Shown here: positions 36,348-44,356 of the stretch, piece after piece | Layout of the letters: the number at the start of each line of letters is the position of its first letter | Position numbering within the stretch: position 1 is the stretch's first letter | Assembly: GCA_937888595.1 (NCBI GenBank) | Contig: CALARK010000012.1 | Span: 1-64,000 of the forward strand | Length of the DNA: 64,000 nucleotides | Direction of reading: 5' to 3' | Origin: an uncultured Sterolibacteriaceae bacterium | Lineage (GTDB): Bacteria; Pseudomonadota; Gammaproteobacteria; Burkholderiales; Rhodocyclaceae | Notes under the pieces: model-generated | Told to the model about the DNA's origin: nothing | Databases searched by the model: none | The model's input: only the letters and a program-made list of their open reading frames with translations | Made by a program: the position numbers and the translations under genes

Positions 36348-37763
36348 TCAAGGCATCAGGAAAGTGGCTTTTTCATGCACGGACAGGTTCTCGACCGTAC
36401 TCGCCTTCACATCGAAGAAGATCTGGTGCGACCCTTTTCCGGCGGCATCCGGCGGGACGCGCACGGCCAGGGAAAAACTCTTCGTCGTTGCCGGCGGCAC
36501 CTCGATCTCGCTGTCGCCGGAAAGCTCGATGCCGGACAGGCCATTCACCGAAATCGTGTAGCGATGCGCCTGCTCCGTAACGTTCATGACCTGCAGGCGA
36601 TAGACGTTCTCGATCAGCCCGCCCTCGGCCTCGCGGGCGAGCACGCCGCGGTCGCGGATCACGTTGACGCGCAGGTCCGCCTTGTGGGCGAGGCCCCAGA
36701 CCAGCGCGAGCGTGATGCCGATGAGGATGACGGTATAGATGATGATCCGCGGCCGGACGATGTGGCCGAGGATTTCCTTGCGGCTCCAGTGCTTCTCGAG
36801 CGCGTTTTCCGTCGTGTAGCGGATCAGGCCCCTGGGGTAGCTCATTTTGTCCATGACCTGGTCGCAGACGTCGATGCAGGCTGCGCAGCCGATGCACTCG
36901 TACTGCAGTCCGTTGCGGATGTCGATGCCGGTCGGACAGACCTGTACGCACAGGCCGCAGTCGACGCAGTCGCCCTTGCCCACGGCCTTCGGGTCGACGC
37001 CTTTCTTGCGCTGCCCGCGCGGTTCACCGCGTTCGGGATCGTAGGTGATGACCAGGGTATCCGGATCGAACATCACGCTCTGGAAGCGGGCATACGGACA
37101 CATGTAGAGGCAGACCTGCTCGCGCATGATGCCGGCGAACAGGTAGGTCATGAAGCCGTAGAAGAAGATCCAGAAGGTTTCCCACGGGCCCAGTGTCCAC
37201 GACCAGACCTCGCCCCACAGGACCGAAACCGGAGTGAAGTAGGCGACCAGTGTAAAGCCGGTCCAGAGCGACAGCAGCCCCCAAGCACCGAACTTCAAGG
37301 CGCGCAAGCGGAATTTGCGCCCGTCCATGGGCGCCTTGTCGAGCTTGATGCGTGCGTTGCGATCCCCCTCGATCTTCTGCTCGATCCAGAGAAAGATTTC
37401 CGTATAGACCGTCTGCGGGCAGGCGTAGCCGCACCACAAGCGGCCCGCCACCGCCGTGAACAGGAACAGGGCATAGGCGGAAATGATCAGGATGATCGCG
37501 AGGTAGAACACATCCTGCGGCCACAGCACCAGGCCGAAGATGTAGAACTTGCGATTGACCAGATCGAAGAGGACGGCCTGGCGATCGTTCCATTGCAGCC
37601 AGGGCAGGCCGTAGTAAAGCAGCTGGGTGAACCAGACCAGGGCCCAGCGCCAGTTGGCAAACAGGCCGGTGACGGCACGGGGATGGATTTTCTTGCGCGC
37701 CTTGTAGAGCGTTTCCTCTACGACAGGCGGATTGCTGGCGGGATTGGGGGATGAATCGCTCAT
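36348..37763 (-). CDS. ccoG: cbb3 oxidase accessory polyferredoxin CcoG (RdxA/FixG)
   Basis: Membrane iron-sulfur protein that reduces Cu(II) for CcoN. The 471 residues have about five helices, CGYACPQTVYTEIF near residues 111-124, and the twin 4Fe-4S motifs CVDCGLCVQVCP and CIGCAACIDVC near residues 266-307. A C-terminal immunoglobulin-like periplasmic domain follows. Full length. It lies 164 nt after ccoP, with a strong hairpin in the gap. Confidence 0.95.
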   Translation of the reverse strand: MSDSSPNPASNPPVVEETLYKARKKIHPRAVTGLFANWRWALVWFTQLLYYGLPWLQWNDRQAVLFDLVNRKFYIFGLVLWPQDVFYLAIILIISAYALFLFTAVAGRLWCGYACPQTVYTEIFLWIEQKIEGDRNARIKLDKAPMDGRKFRLRALKFGAWGLLSLWTGFTLVAYFTPVSVLWGEVWSWTLGPWETFWIFFYGFMTYLFAGIMREQVCLYMCPYARFQSVMFDPDTLVITYDPERGEPRGQRKKGVDPKAVGKGDCVDCGLCVQVCPTGIDIRNGLQYECIGCAACIDVCDQVMDKMSYPRGLIRYTTENALEKHWSRKEILGHIVRPRIIIYTVILIGITLALVWGLAHKADLRVNVIRDRGVLAREAEGGLIENVYRLQVMNVTEQAHRYTISVNGLSGIELSGDSEIEVPPATTKSFSLAVRVPPDAAGKGSHQIFFDVKASTVENLSVHEKATFLMP

Positions 37764-37842
37764 GTCTGCAAACTCAAGGGTAGGTGATGGAGCCTAATGT
37801 AACCGGTAAAGCATGCGTCTACTCAAGTCCGGCAATCCCCTC

Positions 37843-37866
37843 GCATTGCCATCGGCACCGACTGTC
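37843..37866 (-). repeat. Possible decayed copy of the dispersed repeat (ccoP-ccoG gap)
   Basis: About 16 of 24 positions match, mainly the GTCGG-GCCG core in sense orientation. It may be a degenerate copy or chance, and is not counted among the seventeen. Confidence 0.25.
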
Positions 37867-37880
37867 ACCCCCTCGGACAG

Positions 37881-37906
37881 CCTCCGGCGCATGACTGCGC
37901 CGGAGG
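37881..37906 (-). other. Intra-operon hairpin between ccoP and ccoG
   Basis: Perfect 11-bp stem CCTCCGGCGCA / TGCGCCGGAGG with a 4-nt loop. No T-run follows on the minus strand. Its position suggests that it limits read-through into ccoG-ccoH or protects the 3' end of the structural-gene mRNA. Confidence 0.65.
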
Positions 37907-37927
37907 TGGGTACCCAAACGACTCGAT

Positions 37928-38926
37928 TTACTTCTGTTCGGCCGATGCGGCCTCGGCAGTGGCCGGCGTGGCCTCCGCAGCGGCCGGTTCGGCCGGAGCA
38001 GCAGCTTCAGGCTTGACGCCGCCGCCGAGTCCCCAAACATAGGCCGTCAGCAGATGCACCTTGGCTTCGCCGAGGAACTCGCCGAAAGCCGGCATCTGGT
38101 TCTGCATGCCGTTGGTGACGATCTCGATCTGCTTGGACTCGGCCGAACCATGCAGCCAGACCTTGTCGGTCAGGTTCGGGTAGCCGGCCGCCTGGAGGCC
38201 CTTGCCATCGACCTGGTGACAGGCCGCACAGGCTTGCGGGAACAGCTCGGCGCCGCGCTGGACGCGGGCGGAATCCGCCGTCAGGCCGGACAGGGAGCGC
38301 ACGTAATGCACGACGTCGCGAACCTGCTCGGCATCCATGTCGGGCTTGGTGCCCTTGGGCGTCATGATGCCCATGCGGCCGCCGGTGATGGTTTCCTTGA
38401 TCTGCTCGGGCGTGCCGCCCCACAGCCAGTCGCCATCCTTGAGGTTCGGGAAGCTGGGTGCGCCGCCGGCATCGCCGCCGTGGCACTGCGAGCAATAGGT
38501 CTGGAACAGACGCCCGCCCATGTCGCGCGCTTCCTGGTTGGCCGCGACGGTCATCACGTCCTGCTTCAGGAACTGGTTGAACTTCGGGCCGTACTGCGCT
38601 TCGGCGGCTGCCATCTCGGCATCGTACTGGCCGCGCATGGTCCAACCGAAACTGCCAGTGTTGCTGCCCAGGCCCGGGTAGAGGGCCAGATAAGCCAGCG
38701 CGAAGACGACGGTGATGTAGAACATCCAGCGCCACCAGCTCGGCAGCGGATTGCTGTACTCCTCCAGCGTCTCGTCCCAGACGTGGCCGGTCACTTCGCC
38801 CGGCTTGTGCTTTGCGGAACCCTGCATCCACAGAAACACCGCACAGCCGATGATGCTGACGGCGACGATGATGATCACGTACAGGTTCCAGAAACCGACG
38901 AGGTCACCCGTGTTGTTGAAATTCAT
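37928..38926 (-). CDS. ccoP: cbb3 oxidase dihaem subunit CcoP
   Basis: 332 residues. An N-terminal membrane helix pair (NLYVIIIVAVSIIGCAVFLW and WWRWMFYITVVFALAYLALYPG) is followed by two cytochrome c domains with CSQCH near residue 142 and CAACH near residue 233, which feed electrons to CcoO and CcoN. The C-terminal tail is an Ala/Glu/Pro-rich low-complexity stretch (about 25 residues). Follows ccoQ by 21 nt. Confidence 0.96.
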   Translation of the reverse strand: MNFNNTGDLVGFWNLYVIIIVAVSIIGCAVFLWMQGSAKHKPGEVTGHVWDETLEEYSNPLPSWWRWMFYITVVFALAYLALYPGLGSNTGSFGWTMRGQYDAEMAAAEAQYGPKFNQFLKQDVMTVAANQEARDMGGRLFQTYCSQCHGGDAGGAPSFPNLKDGDWLWGGTPEQIKETITGGRMGIMTPKGTKPDMDAEQVRDVVHYVRSLSGLTADSARVQRGAELFPQACAACHQVDGKGLQAAGYPNLTDKVWLHGSAESKQIEIVTNGMQNQMPAFGEFLGEAKVHLLTAYVWGLGGGVKPEAAAPAEPAAAEATPATAEAASAEQK

Positions 38927-38947
38927 GATGAATCCCTTTCAATTGGT

Positions 38948-39118
38948 CTACCGTCCTGCGCCCTGCTCCGGACGGGCGGGTTCATCGTCCTCGACAGCCA
39001 GGTTGGCCGCTTCGTCGAACGAGGCTTTCCGCTTGCCGGAGTAGGCCCACACCACGATGCCGAGAAACGCTACGAGCGCCAGCACCGTGAAGAGGGAACG
39101 CAGGTCGTTGATGTCCAT
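38948..39118 (-). CDS. ccoQ: cbb3 oxidase small subunit CcoQ
   Basis: 56 residues. MDINDLRSLFTVLALVAFLGIVVWAYSGKRKASFDEAANL has the single helix and the WAYSGKRKASFDEAA motif diagnostic of CcoQ, followed by an acidic tail (EDDEPARPEQGAGR). It lies between ccoO (4 nt) and ccoP (21 nt). It stabilises the oxidase complex. Confidence 0.93.
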   Translation of the reverse strand: MDINDLRSLFTVLALVAFLGIVVWAYSGKRKASFDEAANLAVEDDEPARPEQGAGR

Positions 39119-39122
39119 GCGA

Positions 39123-39737
39123 TTAACGGCTCTGCTTCAGCGCTTGGCCGAGACCCTGCAGGTAGGCGACGACCGCGTCGAGCTCGGTCTTGCCTTCCAG
39201 CGCCTTGGGTGCGTCCGCGATCTCCTGATCGGAGTAGGGCACGCCGACCTTGCGCAGGGCCGCCATCTTGCCGCTGATATGCGGATCCTTGAGCGGACGG
39301 TCCAGCCAATAGTAGGCTGGCATGTTCGACTCGGGGACGACATCGCGCGGATTCAGCAGGTGGATCTTGTGCCACTGGTCCGAATAACGGCCGCCGACGC
39401 GGTGCAGGTCCGGACCGGTGCGCTTGGAGCCCCACTGGAACGGATGGTCATAGACGTACTCGCCCGCCACCGAATAGTGGCCGTAGCGCTCGGTCTCGGC
39501 ACGGAAGGGACGGATCATCTGCGAGTGGCAGTTGTAGCAACCTTCGCGGATGTAGATGTCCCGGCCGGCGAGGCGCAGCGGGTCGTAGGGCTTGACCAGC
39601 TCGTTAACCGGCGTCGTGGTCGACTTCTGGAAGAACAGCGGCAGGATTTCCAGCAGGCCACCGACGCTCACGACCAGGAGGGTCAGAACGATCATCAGCG
39701 TATTGCTGGTTTCGATTTTCTCATGCGTAAAAGCCAT
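39123..39737 (-). CDS. ccoO: cbb3 oxidase monohaem subunit CcoO
   Basis: 204 residues with one N-terminal helix (TLMIVLTLLVVSVGGLLEILPLFF) and a single c-type haem site CYNCHSQMIRPF near residues 68-79. RYSDQWHKIHLLNPRDVVPESNMPAY holds the Met axial ligand. Full length, 20 nt after ccoN. Confidence 0.96.
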   Translation of the reverse strand: MAFTHEKIETSNTLMIVLTLLVVSVGGLLEILPLFFQKSTTTPVNELVKPYDPLRLAGRDIYIREGCYNCHSQMIRPFRAETERYGHYSVAGEYVYDHPFQWGSKRTGPDLHRVGGRYSDQWHKIHLLNPRDVVPESNMPAYYWLDRPLKDPHISGKMAALRKVGVPYSDQEIADAPKALEGKTELDAVVAYLQGLGQALKQSR

Positions 39738-39757
39738 GATTGTTGTCTCCCTTGCGA

Positions 39758-41197
39758 TCAGTGAGCGTGCGCGGGGGCGAGGACCGGTGCATCATCCACC
39801 GCCTTGCCGCTCGCGATCGTCTTGAACATGTTGTAGGCCATGAGAATCATGCCGGTCAGGAACAGCACGCCGCCAACCACGCGGATGGTCCAGAACGGAT
39901 AGGACGCCTTGACCGATTCGACGAAGGCATACGTCAGCGTGCCGTCGGCGTTGGTGGCACGCCACATCAGGCCCTGCATGACGCCGGAGATCCACAGTGC
40001 GGCGATGTACAGCACGGTACCGAGCGTGGCCAGCCAGAAATGAATGTTGATCAGTCGGGTCGAGTACATCTCGGGGCGACCGAACAGGCGCGGGATCAGG
40101 TAGTACATCGAACCGATCGACACCATGCCGACCCAGCCCAGCGCGCCGGAGTGCACGTGGCCGACGGTCCAGTCGGTGTAGTGCGACAGCGCGTTGACCG
40201 TCTTGATCGACATCATCGGGCCCTCGAAGGTCGACATGCCGTAGAAGGACAGCGAGGTGATCAGGAACTTGAGGACCGGATCGTCACGCAGCTTGTGCCA
40301 GGCACCCGACAGGGTCATGATGCCGTTGATCATGCCGCCCCAGGACGGTGCCAGCAGGATCAGCGAGAAGATCATGCCGACGGACTGGGTCCAGTCGGGC
40401 AGCGCGGTGTAGTGCAGGTGGTGCGGGCCGGCCCACATGTAGGTGAAGATCAGGGCCCAGAAGTGCACCACCGACAGGCGGTAGGAATACACCGGACGGC
40501 CGGCCTGCTTCGGCACGAAGTAGTACATCATGCCCAGGAAGGCGGCGGTCAGGAAGAAGCCCACGGCGTTGTGGCCGTACCACCACTGGATCATCGCGTC
40601 CTGCACGCCGGCATAGGCCGAGTAGGACTTGGGCGTCAGGATGCCCGACTCGAAGACCGGGATCGCGGCGCTGTTGAAGATGTGCAGCAGGGCCACGGCG
40701 ATGATGAACGCGCCGTAGAACCAGTTGGCCACGTAGATGTGGGGCGTCTTGCGGATGCCGATCGTGCCGAAGAACACGATGGCATAGGCGACCCAGATCA
40801 CGGTGATCAGCAGGTCGATCGGCCACTCGAGCTCGGCGTACTCCTTGCCGGAGGTGAAGCCCAGCGGCAGGGACAGGGCGGCCAGCACGATGACCAGCTG
40901 CCAGGCCCAGAAGATGAAGGACGCCAGGCCCGGGGCGAACAGAGAGGTATGACAGGTGCGCTGCACCACGTAGAACGAGGTCGCGAACAGCGCGCAACCG
41001 CCGAACGCGAAAATTACCGCATTGGTATGAAGCGGCCGCAGCCTCCCGTACGACAGATACTCCATGACGCTCAGTTCGGGCCAGACCAACTGGGCGGCGA
41101 TGATGACGCCGACCAGCATGCCGACGATGCCCCAGATTACGGTCATCACGGCGAACTGGCGCACGACTTTGTAGTTGTAAGTCGCTTGCGATTGCAT
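39758..41197 (-). CDS. ccoN: cbb3 cytochrome c oxidase catalytic subunit CcoN
   Basis: 479-residue subunit I with twelve helices. Haem and copper histidines lie in LRPLHTNAVIFAFGG, WWYGHNAVGFFLTAAFLGMMYYFVPK (His-Tyr cross-link region), WAGPHHLHY, and GHVHSGALGWVG. High-affinity terminal oxidase for low oxygen. I chose the ATG at 41197, because GAGGGGTG stands about 10 nt upstream; the frame is open to a GTG at 41209 that would overlap this site. An FNR-type box is 112 nt upstream. Confidence 0.96.
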   Translation of the reverse strand: MQSQATYNYKVVRQFAVMTVIWGIVGMLVGVIIAAQLVWPELSVMEYLSYGRLRPLHTNAVIFAFGGCALFATSFYVVQRTCHTSLFAPGLASFIFWAWQLVIVLAALSLPLGFTSGKEYAELEWPIDLLITVIWVAYAIVFFGTIGIRKTPHIYVANWFYGAFIIAVALLHIFNSAAIPVFESGILTPKSYSAYAGVQDAMIQWWYGHNAVGFFLTAAFLGMMYYFVPKQAGRPVYSYRLSVVHFWALIFTYMWAGPHHLHYTALPDWTQSVGMIFSLILLAPSWGGMINGIMTLSGAWHKLRDDPVLKFLITSLSFYGMSTFEGPMMSIKTVNALSHYTDWTVGHVHSGALGWVGMVSIGSMYYLIPRLFGRPEMYSTRLINIHFWLATLGTVLYIAALWISGVMQGLMWRATNADGTLTYAFVESVKASYPFWTIRVVGGVLFLTGMILMAYNMFKTIASGKAVDDAPVLAPAHAH

Positions 41198-41302
41198 GAT
41201 GGTTTTCACCCCTCTCTATTAAAAAACAAAAACTGCTCCCCTTTTCTCCCAGACGGCAGCGGGTACTGGCCGCGGAGGATACTTCAGACAAACTGCGGCA
41301 TT

Positions 41303-41316
41303 TTGACCCAGATCAA
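41303..41316. promoter_or_regulatory. FNR-type box of ccoN, TTGACCCAGATCAA
   Basis: Centred about 112 nt upstream of the ccoN ATG, downstream of the ccoIS terminator, so it can drive the ccoNOQP operon at low oxygen. Matches TTGAC-N4-ATCAA. Confidence 0.78.
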
Positions 41317-41379
41317 CTTTGCCGCACTGCATTTTTACTTATGTGAGCATACAATGATTTTGTTTCAGGGGCTCCGGGC

Positions 41380-41408
41380 AAAAAAAAGGGTGCGCTGTAA
41401 GCGCACCC
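41380..41408 (-). terminator. Rho-independent terminator after ccoIS
   Basis: On the minus strand the stem GGGTGCGC / GCGCACCC (41401-41408 with 41388-41395) with a 5-nt loop is followed by eight T (41380-41387). It separates ccoI-ccoS from ccoN transcription. Confidence 0.85.
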
Positions 41409-41537
41409 CCAACCCCAACAGAGAGACTAACCGATGAAACGGAACCGCCTGTCACCCTCAAAACATAAGCTGTCACAACCGCAACAGGCGCTTCACTAAA
41501 CTGGTGCGCAGTATGGAATCTCGGCCCGTTCAACGCT

Positions 41538-41551
41538 TTGATCTGCGTCAA
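41538..41551. promoter_or_regulatory. FNR-type box near ccoS end, TTGATCTGCGTCAA
   Basis: TTGAT-N4-GTCAA dyad 10 nt beyond the ccoS stop. A promoter here would be cut by the terminator before reaching ccoN, so its role is unclear. Confidence 0.55.
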
Positions 41552-41561
41552 CGAAAATCGC

Positions 41562-41759
41562 TTAGCCCTGTCGCGACGGGCGCGTTTCGTCCGTGCCGTC
41601 GCCATCGGGCGCCTTCGGCCGGTCGTCATCCATGAGGACGCGATAACCCGGCCCCTCGAGGTCGTCCATCTGGCCGCCCCGCAGGGACCACCAGAAAATC
41701 GCGCCGATCACGAAGACCAGCAGGACGGAGACGGGAATCAGCAGGTAAAGGCTTTCCAT
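41562..41759 (-). CDS. ccoS: cbb3 oxidase maturation protein CcoS
   Basis: 65 residues. MESLYLLIPVSVLLVFVIGAIFWWSLRGGQMDDLEGPGYRVLMDDD has the one-helix and GGQ(F/M)DDLEGP motif typical of CcoS, needed for insertion of haem and copper. It follows ccoI by 6 nt. ATG at 41759. Confidence 0.95.
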   Translation of the reverse strand: MESLYLLIPVSVLLVFVIGAIFWWSLRGGQMDDLEGPGYRVLMDDDRPKAPDGDGTDETRPSRQG

Positions 41760-41765
41760 GACGTG

Positions 41766-44216
41766 TCAGGGCGCGGCTTTCTGCAACCGCAGGGCATTCA
41801 GTACCACCAGCAGCGAACTGGCCGACATGCCGATGCCGGCCATCCAGGGCGTCACCCAGCCCGCCATGGCGAGCGGGATCGCCACGCTATTGTAGGCGAA
41901 GGCCCAGCCGAGGTTCTGGCGGATGATGCGCAGGGCGCGACGGGCGATTCCCACGCCGGCCACCAGATGGGCAGGATCGTCGGACAGCAGCACCACGTCC
42001 GCCTGGCTGCGGGCGAGATCCGTGCCGCCGCCCATCGCCACCGAGACATGCGCCTGCGCCAGCACAGGCGCATCGTTGACGCCGTCGCCGACCATCGCGA
42101 CCGTTTCGCCCCCCGCCTGCGCCTCGCGCAGGCGCGCATGCTTGTCCTCCGGCGTCATGCCGCCGTGGTAATCGGTAATGCCGAGTTCCCGGGCCACGGC
42201 CGCCACCGTCTGCGGCGCGTCGCCGGACAGGATGGTCAGCCGCACGCCATGGGCGCTCAGGCGCGCCAGCGCCTCCTGGGTCCCCGGCCGCAAGGCGTCC
42301 GCGATGCGGAACACGGCCAGCCAGTTGGTCGCATCGCCGAGCGCCACCACCGTATCGCCCGAGGCCCGCCACGTCCCGGCCTCGTCCGGCAGCGGACGGC
42401 CGTGCAGTTCCGCCACGAAGGACGGCACGCCGATGCGCAAGACCTGGCCGTCCAGCTTCGCCTCGACGCCCTGCCCCGTCACGGCCCGCAGGCCGGCGAC
42501 CGGTGCCGTGCCGCCGGTACCGACTTTTTCCAGCAGCGCCCGCGCCAGCGGGTGCTCCGAAGCCTGCTCCAGCGCCCGCACCCGCGCGAACACCTCCGCC
42601 TCCGGAACGCAACCGATGCAGTGCAGCCCGGTCACCGCAGGGCGCCCCATGGTCAGCGTGCCGGTCTTGTCGAAGATCCAGTGGTCGGCGCGGGCCAGCG
42701 TCTCGATCGCATGGCCGCGCGACACCAGCACGCCCGCCCGCGCCAGCGCGCCCGTCGCCACCGTCAATGCCGCCGGGGTCGCGAGCGACAGCGCGCAGGG
42801 GCAACTCACCACCAGCACGGCGACGAACACCCACAGCGCCCGGTCCGGGTCCGTGTTCAGCCAGTACAGCCCGGTCGTCATCGCCAGCGCCAGCAGCACC
42901 CAGACGAAACGCATCGCGATGCGGTCGGCCAGTTGTACCAGCGCCGGCTTCTCGGCCGCCGCCTGTTCCATCAGGCGGCGGATCGAGGCCAGCCGCGTCG
43001 CTTCGCCAACCTTCGCCAGCCGCAGCACCAGCGGGCTGGCCACGTTCACGCTGCCCCCCGTCACGCCGGCGCCGACTTTCTTCTCCACCGGGCGGCTCTC
43101 GCCGGTCAGCAGCGACTCGTCGCAACGGCTCTCGCCGTCCAGCACCGTGCCGTCGCCGGGTATCGCCTCGCCGGGTTTCACGCGCACCACGTCGCCGGCG
43201 GCCAGGTCCGCCACCGCCACGCGCTCGCCCTCGCTGCAGCCGGCCGGCAGCGGCCAGGCCGGCAGCCGTTCGGCGAAGGCCGGCAGCGCCCGCGCCAGCG
43301 CCTCGACGCCGCGCGCCGCCTTCTGTCGCGCCATCATCTCCAGATAGCGGCCGGACAGCAGGAAGAAGACGAACATCGTCACCGAATCGAAATACACCTC
43401 GCCCCGGCCCGACAGCGTCGCCCACAGGCTGGCGAGGAAGGCGCTGCCCATGCCCAGCGCCACCGGCACATCCATGCCGACGCGGCGGAACTTCAGGTCG
43501 CGCAGCGCGTTGGCGAAGAAGGGCCGGGCCGAGTAGCCGATCACCGGCAGCGTCAGCACCAGGCTCGCCCAGCGCAGCAGCCGCTCGATGTCCGGCGTCA
43601 TGTCGCCGTCCGCCAGATAGAGCGGGAAGGCGTACATCATCACCTGCATCATGCCGAAGCCGGCGACGAACAGCCGCCACTGCGCCGTGCGGCGCTCCTT
43701 CTGCGCCAGCTGCTCGGAACGGGTGATGTCGTAGGGATGGGCGCGATAACCGATCGCCGCAACCGCTTCGAGGATCGCCGAGAGCTTCGTGACGTTCTCG
43801 TCCCAGCGCACGCGGGCACGCCGCGTCGCGTAATTGATGTCCACCGCCGTCACGCCCGGCTGCTTGGCGATGTGCGCCTCGTTGAGCCACACGCAGGCCG
43901 CGCAGGTGATGCCCTCGAGGATCAGCGCCGCCTCGCGTTCGTGCTCTCCCACCGGCCGGACGAAATTCTTCTGCACCTCGGGGTGGTCGAACAGGCCGAG
44001 TTCCTGCAGCGCCTGCGGCATCGCCTCGCGCGGCGACTCGGGCAGCGCATCGCGGTGACGGTAGTAATCCGTCAGCCCGTTGGCGACGATCGACTCGGCT
44101 ACCGCCTGGCAGCCCGCGCAGCACATCGCGCGCGGCGCCCCGTCGACCTCGACGTGCCAATGCGCATCGGCCGGCATCGGCAGGCCGCAGTGGTAGCAGT
44201 TGTCTTCGGGATTCAA
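41766..44216 (-). CDS. ccoI: cbb3-specific copper-translocating P-type ATPase CcoI/FixI
   Basis: Supplies copper for CcoN. The 816 residues start with a Zn/Cu-type Cys region (NCYHCGLPM, CCAGCQ), then an HMA motif GITCAACVWLNE near residues 88-99. Eight helices follow with the metal site VVSCPCALSLATPA, the phosphorylation site DKTGTLTMGRP, and GDGVNDAPVLAQA. The frame opens at TTG 44216 with no good ribosome site, so the true start is uncertain. Two repeat matches are in frame: KVGAGVTG near residue 380 in the actuator domain (perhaps native) and KVGTGGTA near residue 564 in the nucleotide domain. Confidence 0.94.
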   Translation of the reverse strand: MNPEDNCYHCGLPMPADAHWHVEVDGAPRAMCCAGCQAVAESIVANGLTDYYRHRDALPESPREAMPQALQELGLFDHPEVQKNFVRPVGEHEREAALILEGITCAACVWLNEAHIAKQPGVTAVDINYATRRARVRWDENVTKLSAILEAVAAIGYRAHPYDITRSEQLAQKERRTAQWRLFVAGFGMMQVMMYAFPLYLADGDMTPDIERLLRWASLVLTLPVIGYSARPFFANALRDLKFRRVGMDVPVALGMGSAFLASLWATLSGRGEVYFDSVTMFVFFLLSGRYLEMMARQKAARGVEALARALPAFAERLPAWPLPAGCSEGERVAVADLAAGDVVRVKPGEAIPGDGTVLDGESRCDESLLTGESRPVEKKVGAGVTGGSVNVASPLVLRLAKVGEATRLASIRRLMEQAAAEKPALVQLADRIAMRFVWVLLALAMTTGLYWLNTDPDRALWVFVAVLVVSCPCALSLATPAALTVATGALARAGVLVSRGHAIETLARADHWIFDKTGTLTMGRPAVTGLHCIGCVPEAEVFARVRALEQASEHPLARALLEKVGTGGTAPVAGLRAVTGQGVEAKLDGQVLRIGVPSFVAELHGRPLPDEAGTWRASGDTVVALGDATNWLAVFRIADALRPGTQEALARLSAHGVRLTILSGDAPQTVAAVARELGITDYHGGMTPEDKHARLREAQAGGETVAMVGDGVNDAPVLAQAHVSVAMGGGTDLARSQADVVLLSDDPAHLVAGVGIARRALRIIRQNLGWAFAYNSVAIPLAMAGWVTPWMAGIGMSASSLLVVLNALRLQKAAP
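42505..42529 (-). repeat. Dispersed 24-nt repeat, copy 11 (inside ccoI)
   Basis: Two to three changes from consensus. Reads KVGTGGTA in frame, in sense orientation, with five A at its start. Confidence 0.88.
43057..43080 (-). repeat. Dispersed 24-nt repeat, copy 12 (inside ccoI, ambiguous)
   Basis: Three changes. Reads KKVGAGVTGGSVN. P-type ATPases commonly have Lys-x-Gly-x-x-Val-x-Gly-Gly-Thr-x-Asn here without an insertion, so this match may be native sequence. Confidence 0.45.
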
Positions 44217-44259
44217 TTCGGTCGTTCAACGGCGGATTGCAGGGCCGGCGATTCTACCC

Positions 44260-44283
44260 GCCGTCCCGCCGGCGCCGACTTTT
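44260..44283 (-). repeat. Dispersed 24-nt repeat, copy 13 (after porin)
   Basis: Perfect consensus copy between the porin terminator and the ccoI start, in sense orientation and 73 nt beyond the porin stop. Confidence 0.95.
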
Positions 44284-44302
44284 ACACGATACGGACGCAC
44301 CA

Positions 44303-44331
44303 ATAAAAACAGCCGCCCGAAGGCGGCTGTC
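44303..44331 (-). terminator. Rho-independent terminator of the porin gene
   Basis: On the minus strand ACAGCCGCC-TTCG-GGCGGCTGT followed by TTTTATTG. A strong stem with a UUCG tetraloop and T-run, 26 nt after the porin stop. Confidence 0.92.
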
Positions 44332-44356
44332 TTAACTTCAGATCGACAGGCGTCGA

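Larger units (their letters stand above)
41198..41561. other. Regulatory region between ccoS and ccoN
   Basis: 364 bases without a gene. It holds the ccoIS terminator (41380-41408), an FNR-type box placed well for ccoN (41303-41316), and a second FNR-type box close to the ccoS stop. The section before ccoN is AT-rich and must contain its promoter. No small gene was found. Confidence 0.65.
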
